Assembly (NCBI RefSeq): GCF_900107035.1
Contig: NZ_FNOJ01000004.1
Location: forward strand, 181,307-245,306
Length of the DNA: 64,000 bases
Reading direction: 5' to 3'
DNA from: Alicyclobacillus hesperidum
GTDB lineage: Bacteria > Bacillota > Bacilli > Alicyclobacillales > Alicyclobacillaceae
Below the pieces are notes generated by a model. The model was not told the DNA's origin, did no database searches, and saw only the letters and a list, made by a program, of their open reading frames with translations. How positions within the stretch are numbered: the stretch's first letter is position 1; each line of letters starts with the position of its first letter. Shown here in pieces: positions 9,166 to 18,664 of this stretch. The position numbers and the translations under genes were made by a program.

Positions 9166-9248
9166 GGTTCGAGCGCTTTGGCTTAGCTCGAATCAAAACC
9201 GTAGTTTTGGAATGTCGAACCCTGTTCCTTGATGGGAACAGGGTTTTT
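9166..9248 (+). terminator. riboswitch expression platform with intrinsic terminator
   Basis: An 11-bp stem (9218-9228 with 9235-9245) followed by a T run makes a strong terminator 30 bp before nrdA. Bases 9166-9172 (GGTTCGA) are complementary to 9215-9221 (TCGAACC), which would break the terminator's 5' arm. They can instead pair locally (9168-9174 with 9186-9192), which would free the terminator. This is a typical mutually exclusive transcriptional switch. Confidence 0.8.
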
Positions 9249-9277
9249 CTATGAAAGCGATGAGGAGCGGATAGATC

Positions 9278-11584
9278 ATGACGGAACAAAGCGCGACCGG
9301 AGTGGTGCAAATGGAGTGGGAAGGATGGACCGAGCGGCTTGCGTCATATCGCGTGTACAAGTACAACGGCAGGGAGGCAGGATTCGACCTGAATAAATTT
9401 TATACATTTCTCGAGCGCGGATGCGCACAAGTCGACGGGTATGATCCAGAAAGCTTGGCGCAGGCGATTTACCCGCAGCTGCGCGACGGCATGACGACGT
9501 CTGAGATTGCCAAGATTGCAATCCAGGCAGCCGTAGAGATGACAAATGTGAGTGAACCGAAATGGCAGTTTGTCGCTGCACGGCTCTTGTTATTGGATTG
9601 CTACAAGCAGGCCGGACGCAATCGCGGATACGACTTCATCGGTTATGGGGACTTCCATGAATTGATAGAACAGCTTGAACGAATCGGACGCTACGGCACC
9701 TACGTACGCGAGCACTTCAGTCAAGAAGAAATCAAGGAACTGGCCGCCTATATCAAGCCCGAGCGGGACTACTTGTTTAACTACGTTGGTCTTAAACAAC
9801 TCATGGATCGTTATGCCATTCGCAACCTCGCCGGTGGCATCATGGAACTGCCTCAAGAACTATTCATGGGCGTGGCTATGCATCTGGCGATGAAGGAACA
9901 GGACAGGCTCCACTGGGCGAAACGTTTCTACGACATGCTGTCGACGTTACAGGCGACCGTTGCAACACCGACGCTCAGCAATGCGCGCAAACCGTTTCAT
10001 CAATTGAGTTCCTGTTTCATCGACATGCCCGAGGACGATCTCGTCAGCATATACGCGACAGATGAGGCTTTTGCAAGAGTGTCGAAATTCGGTGGTGGTA
10101 TGGGCATTTACGTTGGCAAAATTCGCGCGCGCGGATCGGCTATCCGCAACCATCCCGGCGCCAGCGGTGGCGTGGTTCCCTGGATTCGGAACTTTAATAA
10201 TACGGCTGTTAGCTGTAATCAATTGGGCATGCGCAGCGGTGCAGCGGCTGTTTACCTAGACGTATGGCATAAAGACATTCTTGACTTTCTGCAATTGCGC
10301 ACGAACAACGGCGACGAGCGCATGAAAGCACACGACATTTTTCCAGGTGTCTGCATTCCTGATTTGTTCATGCGCCGGGTCGAAGAGCGTGGTACGTGGC
10401 ATCTGTTTTGTCCGTACGAAGTGCAAAAGGTGATGGGATTTTCGTTGGAGGATGCTTGGGGCGAAGAGTTTGAACGTAGATACGAGGCTTGCGTAAACCA
10501 TTCTGACCTGCCTCGAAGCGAAATTCCGGCCATCGAAATCATGAAACGAATGATGCAATCTGCCTTTGAGACCGGCACACCATTTATCTTTTTCCGCGAT
10601 GCGGCGAATCGCTTAAACCCGAACAAGCATGCGGGCATGATTTATTGCAGCAACCTTTGTACTGAAATTATGCAAAACATGAGCCCATCGCGGCGAAGTG
10701 AGGAGATTGTAGAAGGCGATATCGTCACCGTGCGCCAACAAGCCGGAGATTTTGTCGTGTGTAACCTGTCTTCGCTCAACCTTGGACGGTGTCGTGATCG
10801 CGAGTCGATACGGGAGACGGTGCGCCGACAAATTCGCGCGATGGACAATGTGATCGATCTCAATCACTACCCTGTCGCACAGGCGGCCATCACGAATCGA
10901 AAGTACAGAGCAGTTGGCCTTGGCATCAGCGGCTATCACCAATATCTCGCCGAAAACGGGCTCGTTTGGGAATCTGAGCAGCACTTGCGGCATGTCGACG
11001 AGCTATTTGAATGGATCAATTACTTTGCCATTGAGGCATCGCTGGAACTGGCAAAGGAAAAGGGTCCGTATCCACTCTTTCATGGCTCTGATTGGGAGAC
11101 GGGTGAATATTTCGAACTGCGCGGTTACAGGAGCCGCCCGGGTGGCCCGGATTGGGATACGCTACGCGAACAAGTTGCTCGCTACGGTGTGCGTAATGCG
11201 TACCTTGTCGCCATCGCGCCGACGAGCAGTACAAGCCTCATTGCGGGCAGTACCGCCGGGATCGATCCGGTGTTCGCACGCTTCTTCCTCGAGGAGAAGA
11301 AAAATGGTGTCGTGCCGCAAACGGCGCCGAATTTGAACGAACGCACATTCTGGTACTACAAAGAGGCGCACACCATCGACCAGAGCTGGAGCATCAAAGC
11401 GTGCGCGGTGCGCCAGAGGCACGTAGATCAGAGTCAGTCGTTTAATCTGTACATCACACCTGACATCAGTGCGAAGGCTTTTTTGGACCTGTACTTGTTG
11501 GCGTGGAAGCAGGGCTTAAAGACGGTTTACTATGTTCGCAGTAAAGCAGTGGAAGTGGAAGACTGCGTGGCTTGTTCGTCATGA
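9278..11584 (+). CDS. nrdA: class I ribonucleotide reductase large (alpha) subunit
   Basis: This 768-residue catalytic subunit reduces ribonucleotides for DNA synthesis. The three active-site cysteines are present: C246 (LSSCF), C461 (SNLCTEI, with the N-x-C-x-E radical motif) and C495 (VVCNLSSLNLG). The radical-transfer tyrosine pair is in TVYYV, and a C-terminal C-x-x-C (CVAC) shuttles reducing equivalents. The first 95 residues align with an ATP-cone, but its usual KRDG is KYNG, so allosteric activity control may be altered. The start at 9278 follows GAGGAGCGG. It is first in the riboswitch-controlled operon, with nrdB 74 bp downstream. Confidence 0.92.
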   Translation: MTEQSATGVVQMEWEGWTERLASYRVYKYNGREAGFDLNKFYTFLERGCAQVDGYDPESLAQAIYPQLRDGMTTSEIAKIAIQAAVEMTNVSEPKWQFVAARLLLLDCYKQAGRNRGYDFIGYGDFHELIEQLERIGRYGTYVREHFSQEEIKELAAYIKPERDYLFNYVGLKQLMDRYAIRNLAGGIMELPQELFMGVAMHLAMKEQDRLHWAKRFYDMLSTLQATVATPTLSNARKPFHQLSSCFIDMPEDDLVSIYATDEAFARVSKFGGGMGIYVGKIRARGSAIRNHPGASGGVVPWIRNFNNTAVSCNQLGMRSGAAAVYLDVWHKDILDFLQLRTNNGDERMKAHDIFPGVCIPDLFMRRVEERGTWHLFCPYEVQKVMGFSLEDAWGEEFERRYEACVNHSDLPRSEIPAIEIMKRMMQSAFETGTPFIFFRDAANRLNPNKHAGMIYCSNLCTEIMQNMSPSRRSEEIVEGDIVTVRQQAGDFVVCNLSSLNLGRCRDRESIRETVRRQIRAMDNVIDLNHYPVAQAAITNRKYRAVGLGISGYHQYLAENGLVWESEQHLRHVDELFEWINYFAIEASLELAKEKGPYPLFHGSDWETGEYFELRGYRSRPGGPDWDTLREQVARYGVRNAYLVAIAPTSSTSLIAGSTAGIDPVFARFFLEEKKNGVVPQTAPNLNERTFWYYKEAHTIDQSWSIKACAVRQRHVDQSQSFNLYITPDISAKAFLDLYLLAWKQGLKTVYYVRSKAVEVEDCVACSS

Positions 11585-11658
11585 TCTCGAAGAACATGCC
11601 CGGTATTCGCTCAAGAAAAACTCGTGCGCATCACGATTCGAAATAGGAGAGATTATCG

Positions 11659-12696
11659 ATGAAGCTGGAAAGGACCAGACTGTTTAACGCGGCGGGTGAT
11701 CGCGATTGGGGCAAGCGACGGATCATCGGCGGGAATACGACAAACATGATTGAGTTGAACAACATCAAGTACGATTGGGCATATAAGCTGTACCGCGCCA
11801 TGATGAATAACTTCTGGATTCCGGAAGAAATTGCGTTGGCGGACGACGCCCGTCAGTACGATGCGCTAAGCGCGGATGAGCAGCGTAGCTACAATAAGGT
11901 ATTGTCGTTTTTGATTTTCATGGACAGCCTGTTGACCCACAACTTGCCTAACATCAACGAATACATCACGGCACCGGAGGTCAATTTGTGCCTCACCGTA
12001 CACGCATTTCAGGAAGCGGTGCACTCTCAGTCGTATGGCTATATTCTTGACTCTGTCGTCAATGCAGCCACGCGCGATGCCATTTACAATGAGTGGCGGG
12101 AAGATGAGCATCTGTTGCGCCGCAACCAGTTTATCACCGACTTATTTGAACAGTTCATCGCCGATCCGAGTGACCGCAACCTATTGAAGACGGTGGTCGC
12201 CAACTATATTCTCGAAGGCGTATACTTTTACGCTGGGTTTAGTTTTTTCTTTGTGCTCGGTCGTCAGGGGAAGATGTTGGGGACGGTCTCCGAAATCAAG
12301 TTTATTCAACGAGATGAGCTCACGCATTTGGCTATTTTCCGCAATTTGTACCACGAGATTATCCGAGAAAACAAAGAATTGCTCACGCCTGAACTGGAAC
12401 AAGAGTTTCTTCAGATGATGCGAACTGCGGTCGATCACGAAGTCGCCTGGGGACAGTATGTGACAGGGGGCAAGATTGCAGGGCTGACGGACGTCTTGAT
12501 CGATCAATACATCAAGTATTTGGCGAACATACGCTTGCTGTCACTTAATCTACCTATTCTATATCCAGAAATAACAGAACACCCCATGCCTTGGCTCGAC
12601 AGTTATGCGTCTATGAATTCCATGAAGACAGACTTCTTCGAACAGCGCGTGACCAGTTACACCAAAGCTGGAAACCTAAATTGGGACGAACTGTAA
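11659..12696 (+). CDS. nrdB: class I ribonucleotide reductase small (beta) subunit
   Basis: This 345-residue ferritin-like radical-generating subunit has its metal ligands visible in order: Asp in FLIFMDSLL, Glu and His in EAVHSQSY, Glu in LEGVYFYAG, and Glu plus His in RDELTHL. The tyrosine four residues after the ligand histidine (HSQSY) matches E. coli Y122, so this is a tyrosyl-radical, oxygen-dependent enzyme rather than a Phe-type class Ic. It follows nrdA in the same operon with AATAGGAGAG upstream. Class Ia versus Ib cannot be settled; no nrdI is seen nearby. Confidence 0.92.
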   Translation: MKLERTRLFNAAGDRDWGKRRIIGGNTTNMIELNNIKYDWAYKLYRAMMNNFWIPEEIALADDARQYDALSADEQRSYNKVLSFLIFMDSLLTHNLPNINEYITAPEVNLCLTVHAFQEAVHSQSYGYILDSVVNAATRDAIYNEWREDEHLLRRNQFITDLFEQFIADPSDRNLLKTVVANYILEGVYFYAGFSFFFVLGRQGKMLGTVSEIKFIQRDELTHLAIFRNLYHEIIRENKELLTPELEQEFLQMMRTAVDHEVAWGQYVTGGKIAGLTDVLIDQYIKYLANIRLLSLNLPILYPEITEHPMPWLDSYASMNSMKTDFFEQRVTSYTKAGNLNWDEL

Positions 12697-12737
12697 TGTG
12701 AGTATAGGCTCGGTACGTATGACAGGGGGCATCATCC

Positions 12738-14264
12738 GTGGCGCATGCCATCATGGTGGTTGGGACGTCCTCGAACGTCGGGAAGAGCGCCATTTGCACA
12801 GCACTATGTAAAATTTTGGTCGATGCTGGTTATCGCGTCGCGCCGTTTAAGGCGCAAAACATGTCGTTGAATGCAGCTGTGACCCCAAAGGGTGCCGAGA
12901 TCGGTCGGGCACAGGCTGTGCAGGCAGAGGCGTGTGGGATTGAACCGAATGAACACATGAATCCGGTACTGCTCAAGCCAACCGCGTTCAATGCGTCGCA
13001 AGTGGTGCTTCAGGGTCAGGTGTATGGCACAAAAACCACGGAATCGTATTTTCGCGAACAGCGGCAAGCCATTTGGGCAAAGGTTGAAGAGAGTTACCGC
13101 GCGTTAGAACAGAGATTTGACGTCATTGTCATTGAAGGGGCCGGTAGCCCGGTTGAAATCAATTTGAAGGAACACGACATTGCGAATATGCGGGTCGCCG
13201 ACATGGCCGACGCAGACGTCATTTTGGTGGCCGATATCGATCGCGGCGGCGTCTTCGCTTCGGTCGTCGGTACACTCGCGTTGCTGAGTCCGGCCGAGCG
13301 CGCGCGTGTCAAGGGCGTCATTGTCAACAAGTTTCGGGGGAACGCGAATCTCTTTGCCGAAGGCGTACGCATGCTGGAAGAACTGGCTGGCGTCCCAGTT
13401 CTCGGCGTGGTGCCATACGTCTTAGACATCGGTATTGACGAAGAGGACTCCCTCGGGTTGGCGGGCGATCGCTACAGTCAGCCAGAAGGTGCGGGAGAAA
13501 ATTTGCTCCAAATCGGTGTCGTTCAGGTTCCGCACATCTCAAACTTTAACGATTTCGATCCGCTGTTCGCCGTTCCAGGCGTATCGGTTCGGTTTTGCCA
13601 GCGCCCGCAGGATCTCGCCGGCTGTCACGCCGTCATCTTGCCTGGAACCAAGAATACAATCGAAGACCTTCGCTGGTTACAGGAACGCGGCTTTTTTGCC
13701 CCCATTTGGCACGCCTTCGCAGGTGGAGCCGCGATCGTCGGAATCTGTGGCGGATACCAGATGCTTGGTATCGAAGTGGAAGATCCATTTGGCGTCGAGT
13801 CAGGCGAGCGGTGGTCCTCTGGTTTGCACCTGTTGCCTGTGCGTACGGTGATGGCACAGAACAAGGCGACTTACCAAGCTGAAGGCGAGACGACTTTGTA
13901 TTCGGGAATCCATGTTTCCGGATATGAAATCCATATGGGCGAGACCCTGCCATTGGTGGGTACGCGGCCTTTTGCACAAATCACACGCCGTGGCGAAGGA
14001 GTACGGCGTGATGACGGAGCCGTCTGGCATGCCGGGAGGGTGGTTGGCACCTATTTGCACGGCGTGTTTGACAACGATGCATTTCGTAAAGCGTGGCTGC
14101 AGTCAATACGCGGTCGCTTTCGACTGGAAACAAGCACTCGCGGCGAAAGAAGTTTTCGTGAACGGCGATGGGATGCGATTTGCCGCTTTGCGGACGTCGT
14201 CCGTGCCAACATCGATACTGCCACAGTTCGCACGTGGGTTGAGCAAAGGGCGTCGAATGGATGA
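12738..14264 (+). CDS. cobQ: adenosylcobyric acid synthase (glutamine-hydrolysing)
   Basis: This 508-residue cobyric acid synthase amidates four carboxylates of adenosylcobyrinate a,c-diamide. An N-terminal dethiobiotin-synthetase-like P-loop (VVGTSSNVGKSAICTAL, residues 7-23) and a C-terminal class I glutamine amidotransferase domain (nucleophile in GICGGYQMLG, histidine in YLHGVF) are both present. The GTG start has AGGGGG nine bases upstream and lies 41 bp after nrdB, with no terminator between. The stop overlaps the ATG of cbiB. This is a B12 gene transcribed from an RNR leader. Confidence 0.92.
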   Translation: MAHAIMVVGTSSNVGKSAICTALCKILVDAGYRVAPFKAQNMSLNAAVTPKGAEIGRAQAVQAEACGIEPNEHMNPVLLKPTAFNASQVVLQGQVYGTKTTESYFREQRQAIWAKVEESYRALEQRFDVIVIEGAGSPVEINLKEHDIANMRVADMADADVILVADIDRGGVFASVVGTLALLSPAERARVKGVIVNKFRGNANLFAEGVRMLEELAGVPVLGVVPYVLDIGIDEEDSLGLAGDRYSQPEGAGENLLQIGVVQVPHISNFNDFDPLFAVPGVSVRFCQRPQDLAGCHAVILPGTKNTIEDLRWLQERGFFAPIWHAFAGGAAIVGICGGYQMLGIEVEDPFGVESGERWSSGLHLLPVRTVMAQNKATYQAEGETTLYSGIHVSGYEIHMGETLPLVGTRPFAQITRRGEGVRRDDGAVWHAGRVVGTYLHGVFDNDAFRKAWLQSIRGRFRLETSTRGERSFRERRWDAICRFADVVRANIDTATVRTWVEQRASNG

Positions 14265-15271
14265 CGCCTACGGTCCATGCGGTCATCATACATATCTTGA
14301 TCACTGCCGCGGCGCTGGGCGTGGATCGCGCAGTTGGCGATCCGAAGTGGCTCCCTCATCCCGTCGTTGCGATTGGGCATTTCGTCCATGGGTTCGAAAA
14401 ACGTTTCCATCGGGTAAACGCCGCCCCGTGGCAACAGTGGCTCGCGGGTGCCGCGCTAACCTTGTCGACGTTAACCTTGGTTTTCGGTGTAACCTGGGGC
14501 GTTCTGGCGATTGTCATCCGGATTTCTCCTTGGTTGGTAGTGATTGCAAATCTCTGGATTTGCTCGACGACTATCGCTTGGAAGGGTCTGTGTGATGCAG
14601 GGCACATGGTCGACCGCGAACTGAGAGAACATGGGCTCGTGGGTGGTCGCACTGCTGTGTCGCACATTGTAGGGCGCGACACATCTGAACTTTCGGAAGC
14701 AGAAGTCGTCCGCGCTACGGTCGAAACGATCGCTGAGAATTTGGTCGACGCAGTGGTGTCGCCCGCACTGTTCGCGTTGGTCGGTGGCGCTCCACTCGCC
14801 ATGCTGTACCGCGCTGCCAACACGCTCGACTCGATGGTCGGGTACCGCAATGACCGATATCGCTGGTTCGGATTTGCCTCAGCTCGATTGGACGATTTGC
14901 TCAACTATGTGCCAGCTCGGGTCGCGACGAGCTTGTTGACAGGCGCGATCGCGTGTACAAAAGGGGACCTCCGCGGCGCTTGGCGGGCACTTTATCGCGA
15001 CGCGCACAAACATCCCAGTCCCAACAGCGGCATTCCGGAAGCGATGGTGGCAGGCGCATTGGGCGTCCAACTGGGTGGATTGAACTATTATGGTGGCGTT
15101 GCTTCACACCGTGCCACGATGGGAGAAGCGCGCCGAGCACTCACGCGAAATGACATTGAACAAAGTATCCGTATTCTTAATGTTGCTTGCTGGCTGCTCA
15201 TGGGGGCGCTTGTTGCGGCCATGGGTGCAATCGCCTTAGTAGCACTACGAGGAAGGGGGATCACAGGTTGA
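14261..15271 (+). CDS. cbiB: adenosylcobinamide-phosphate synthase
   Basis: This 336-residue polytopic membrane protein attaches the aminopropanol arm to adenosylcobyric acid. It carries the family signature DRAVGDPKWLPHPVVAIG near the N-terminus and several hydrophobic segments, including one at the C-terminus. It overlaps cobQ by ATGA, and its own stop overlaps the TTG of the next gene. Some genomes name this gene cobD, but here that symbol is used for the decarboxylase. Confidence 0.92.
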   Translation: MTPTVHAVIIHILITAAALGVDRAVGDPKWLPHPVVAIGHFVHGFEKRFHRVNAAPWQQWLAGAALTLSTLTLVFGVTWGVLAIVIRISPWLVVIANLWICSTTIAWKGLCDAGHMVDRELREHGLVGGRTAVSHIVGRDTSELSEAEVVRATVETIAENLVDAVVSPALFALVGGAPLAMLYRAANTLDSMVGYRNDRYRWFGFASARLDDLLNYVPARVATSLLTGAIACTKGDLRGAWRALYRDAHKHPSPNSGIPEAMVAGALGVQLGGLNYYGGVASHRATMGEARRALTRNDIEQSIRILNVACWLLMGALVAAMGAIALVALRGRGITG

Positions 15272-16344
15272 CACACGGCCATGGGGGGCGCGTATACGAA
15301 TATGCGGAACAGACAGGCGTTGCCCCACATGAACTGCTCGATTTTAGTGCGAACATGAATCCACTGGGTCCGCCCGCGACGGCGCTTGCCGCCATTTCGG
15401 AACACTTAGCTGAGATTCGTCACTACCCTGACGCCCGCCACCTGGAGGTGCGCGAAGCCATTGGTGAGCGTTTTGGCCTACCAACAGACTGCATCATGTG
15501 TACAAATGGTGCGGCGGAGGCCATTGATATCGCTATTCGCCACCTACGACCAGGAACGGTGTGGATTTTTGAACCTGCCTTTGCTGAGTACGCGCAGGCG
15601 GCGGCGCGTTCGCACTGCCATATCGAGCGCTTGCCCTTGGCAGAGAATTTAAACGTGTGCGAGGCACTTTGCGCGGCGTCGGTGCGCGAGGGAGACGTAA
15701 TTGTCCTGAACAACCCGCATAATCCCACGGGGGCGATATGGACAGCCAGGCAAGTGGCTCTGGTCATCAGCTTTGCAACGGAGCGCCATGCAAAAGTTCT
15801 TGTGGACGAATCATTTCTCGACTTTCGGCCCGATGAAGAGAGCTACAGCGTACTGTCACAGGTTATCATGACAAAGGATGTGCTGGTCGTGCGCTCGGCG
15901 ACTAAAATCTATGCCATTCCTGGCCTGCGCTTCGGCTTTCTCGCAGCACACCCGTCGTTCATTCACGAGATCGCCAAACATCGCGATCCTTGGAGCGTCA
16001 ACCAATTGGCACAGCGGGCCGCGCAAGCAGCGTACCGGGATCGAGGCTTTCTGGACGCGACACACGCTTGGCTTGCAACCGAAAGTGCATGGGTTCATGC
16101 GACTTGGGGCAAGCGCCAGGACGTCGTTTGGTACCCACCAAGTGTCAATTACGTGTTTTGTCAACTTGCCGACGACATACCTATCTCCGCGATGCTACAA
16201 TCATTTGCGGACCGTGGTATTTTTGTGAGAACTTGCGGGAATTATCATGGCTTGAGCGACCGTCACATCCGCTTTGCGATCCGCCTGCACGCGGACAACG
16301 AGCGCCTGTACGATGCGTTTTGCGCCTTGATTGCGAGTTTGTGA
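15268..16344 (+). CDS. cobD: threonine-phosphate decarboxylase (PLP-dependent)
   Basis: This class I/II PLP aminotransferase-fold enzyme of 358 residues resembles histidinol-phosphate aminotransferase. The PLP lysine lies in SATKIYAIPGLRFGFL, preceded by NNPHNPTGAIW and DESFLDF. Next to cbiB, it is assigned to making aminopropanol phosphate for the B12 side chain. The TTG start at 15268 has GAGGAAGGGGG upstream and overlaps the cbiB stop; the frame extends upstream to 15187 but only inside cbiB. A histidinol-phosphate aminotransferase identity is the alternative, disfavoured by context. Confidence 0.87.
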   Translation: MTHGHGGRVYEYAEQTGVAPHELLDFSANMNPLGPPATALAAISEHLAEIRHYPDARHLEVREAIGERFGLPTDCIMCTNGAAEAIDIAIRHLRPGTVWIFEPAFAEYAQAAARSHCHIERLPLAENLNVCEALCAASVREGDVIVLNNPHNPTGAIWTARQVALVISFATERHAKVLVDESFLDFRPDEESYSVLSQVIMTKDVLVVRSATKIYAIPGLRFGFLAAHPSFIHEIAKHRDPWSVNQLAQRAAQAAYRDRGFLDATHAWLATESAWVHATWGKRQDVVWYPPSVNYVFCQLADDIPISAMLQSFADRGIFVRTCGNYHGLSDRHIRFAIRLHADNERLYDAFCALIASL

Positions 16345-16388
16345 GTCTGCCACAGGGACGTGCCAAGTGAGTGTTATTGTCGCAAAGG

Positions 16389-16411
16389 GCGGGATGTTGT
16401 CCCGCTTTTTT
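16389..16411 (+). terminator. intrinsic terminator of the nrd-cob operon
   Basis: The stem GCGGGA (16389-16394) pairs with TCCCGC (16400-16405) and is followed by six T residues, 45 bp after the cobD stop. Confidence 0.88.
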
Positions 16412-16433
16412 CACGTTTTTTGCGAACTTGCGA

Positions 16434-16461
16434 TTGAATTTTTGCGTTGCGGGATTACAAT
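16434..16461 (+). promoter_or_regulatory. predicted sigma-A promoter of the APC transporter
   Basis: TTGAAT (16434-16439) and TACAAT (16456-16461) are separated by 16 bp. This gives a leader of roughly 110 nt before the transporter start, containing an imperfect hairpin around 16506-16539. No c-di-AMP riboswitch core was recognised. Confidence 0.5.
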
Positions 16462-16577
16462 AAATCACGTCATATGGCATCCATACATACCAGTGCATAG
16501 GAGTGGCCCAGAAGGGGTCGTTTTGCTTTTCTTGGGCAAACTAGGTTTGGCACAAGTGCACGACGAGGAGAAATCAT

Positions 16578-18491
16578 ATGCATCATCCACATGGATTATT
16601 TTGGTTGCACCCTGTTCTCGTTTGCGTGATCATCGCCGCGCTCGCATTTGCCTTGCTGAATTTTGGCAACGTGAAACGAATTGTGGTGGGTAAGCCGATC
16701 CGATCCCGCGAACTGCATGGCTCAAAGCTAAAGTTGACATGGTGGATTGCACTGCCGGTGCTTGCGGCCGACCTTTATTCGTCCGTCGCATACGGCCCAG
16801 AAGCTGGGATTACCGAGCTGGCACCGCTTGGTAATGATGCGAAATGGATGATTATTCCCATCACCGCGTCGACGGTTCTGTTGCTCATGATTTTGATTAC
16901 ATCGTATATCATGGGCGTGATCGCGTATCCGAACGGTGGCGGCGCATATGCGATAAGCAAGGATAACTTTCAGCGACCTTGGGTCTCTCTTGTCGCCGCG
17001 AGCGCACTGTTGGTTGACTACGTGTTAACGGTTGCCGTGTCTGTGTCGTCTGGCGTCCAGACGATGGCTTCGTCGTATCCAATTCTGGCCAACCATGAGA
17101 CCGAGTTGTCGATTTTGTGCGTGATCATCATTCTGTTCGTGAACTTGCGGGGTGTTTCGGAATCATCGAAGGTATTTGCGTATCCAACGTTTTTGTTTAT
17201 GGCTTGTATGTTGTTTTTAATCGGCGCTGGCTTCGATGACGAAGTGCATCACGGGTTTGTGCAACCTGTCACACCCCCGTTTGGCACGATTCCGGCGGGA
17301 CTTACCTTGATGTTGTTATTGAAGGCGTTTAGTTCCGCGTGCTCGGCCCTCACTGGTGTTGAAACCATATCCAACGCAGTGCCTATCTTCCGCGACGGTA
17401 AAAACGGGGCGATTAAAGCCTACATCGCGCTGGGGATTATCACAGGTATCACGCTTTTAGGCTTTGCGTACCACCTTTACGTGCGAGGCATTTCGGTCAA
17501 TCCGAACAACACCATGCTATCGCAGCTGGCTGGCGATTATTTTGGCCATGGTATCGTGTATCAGGTCATCATAATTTGCACGTTCGTCGTGCTGATTTTA
17601 GCTGCCAACTCGACGTTCACTGGTTTCCCACAGCTGGCTGCCTTGGTGGCGAGCGACCGCTTTTTGCCGCGGGCATTGACCCTGCGCGGAGATCGCCTCG
17701 GTTATTCCAATGGCATGATTTCACTCGCGGCACTGGCATCACTGCTCATCGAGGTATTCCATGCGCAAACCAATGCCCTCATCCCGTTGTACGCGATTGG
17801 CGTATTCGTCGCATTTACTGTGGCGCAACTCGGCCTGTTTAAGCGCTGGATCCGCGTCAAAGGCAGCATGTGGCGCACAAAGGCCATCATTAATGGGTGT
17901 GGCGCGTTTATCACAGGTCTGGTCGCGGTCATTTTTGCGGTCACCAAGTTTACGAGCGGCGCCTGGATTGTCCTCGTCGTCCTGCCTGTGGTGATTTTCA
18001 TCGCCATGAAGATTCGCCAGCACTATATTGAGGTTGCCGATGAATTGCGGATCGATTTGCAGACGGTTCGCCCACAAAAGCACAGAATTGTCTCTGTTGT
18101 GCTCATTTCTGGGATTCATCGTTTGGTCGTGGATACCATCTCATTTGCTATGAGCAGTACACCGGATGTTATTGCTTTGTATATTGGGTTTGACGACGAA
18201 TCAATCGAGCGCATGGAGCAAAAGTGGGAAGCATGGGGGGCACCATGTCGACTGATTACCATTAAGAGCGAATATCGGTCACTTTTATACCCGCTTTCCA
18301 AGTTTATTCGGCGTCTTGAAACGTATGAAGGTGGAAAGCCGGACCACATCCAGTTGCTCATTGCGCAGTTTGTTCCGAAAAAGTGGTGGCACAATCTTTT
18401 GCATAACCAGACATCGCTTTTGATTCGCGCATGGATGTTGCGTCACAAAGATGTCGTCGTTTCGACCGTGCCATACCATTTGCGCAAGTAG
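16578..18491 (+). CDS. APC-superfamily transporter, KimA-like
   Basis: This 637-residue integral membrane protein has about 12 hydrophobic segments in residues 10-480 and a soluble C-terminal domain of roughly 150 residues. The motif LAADLYSSVAYGPEA resembles the SSVAYG signature of KimA-type (YdaO) potassium importers within the amino acid-polyamine-organocation superfamily. High-affinity potassium uptake is the leading inference; amino acid transport cannot be excluded. It stands alone between two terminators, starting at ATG 16578 behind GAGGAG. Confidence 0.75.
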   Translation: MHHPHGLFWLHPVLVCVIIAALAFALLNFGNVKRIVVGKPIRSRELHGSKLKLTWWIALPVLAADLYSSVAYGPEAGITELAPLGNDAKWMIIPITASTVLLLMILITSYIMGVIAYPNGGGAYAISKDNFQRPWVSLVAASALLVDYVLTVAVSVSSGVQTMASSYPILANHETELSILCVIIILFVNLRGVSESSKVFAYPTFLFMACMLFLIGAGFDDEVHHGFVQPVTPPFGTIPAGLTLMLLLKAFSSACSALTGVETISNAVPIFRDGKNGAIKAYIALGIITGITLLGFAYHLYVRGISVNPNNTMLSQLAGDYFGHGIVYQVIIICTFVVLILAANSTFTGFPQLAALVASDRFLPRALTLRGDRLGYSNGMISLAALASLLIEVFHAQTNALIPLYAIGVFVAFTVAQLGLFKRWIRVKGSMWRTKAIINGCGAFITGLVAVIFAVTKFTSGAWIVLVVLPVVIFIAMKIRQHYIEVADELRIDLQTVRPQKHRIVSVVLISGIHRLVVDTISFAMSSTPDVIALYIGFDDESIERMEQKWEAWGAPCRLITIKSEYRSLLYPLSKFIRRLETYEGGKPDHIQLLIAQFVPKKWWHNLLHNQTSLLIRAWMLRHKDVVVSTVPYHLRK

Positions 18492-18514
18492 GGGAAACCA
18501 CATACATCCAACAC

Positions 18515-18555
18515 AGCCGTATCGATCCTTGCGGTTGGTCGATACGGCTTTCTCT
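18515..18555 (+). terminator. intrinsic terminator after the APC transporter
   Basis: An 11-bp perfect stem (AGCCGTATCGA, 18515-18525, with 18539-18549) is followed by TTCTCTT. It separates the transporter from the ABC operon. Confidence 0.75.
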
Positions 18556-18664
18556 TGTCGTGACACGTGAATATGTCGGGATCCACCAACTAAATCGTTT
18601 CTATAGGAGATTGCAGGTGATATGCTAGAGTCATCCAAATGAGACGTTGGTTGGGGGGATTGTA

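Noticed and set aside
16412..16577. c-di-AMP (ydaO/kimA) riboswitch before the KimA-like transporter
   Set aside because: The leader is only about 110-150 nt, and none of the conserved aptamer blocks could be recognised; only a promoter and a weak hairpin are seen.
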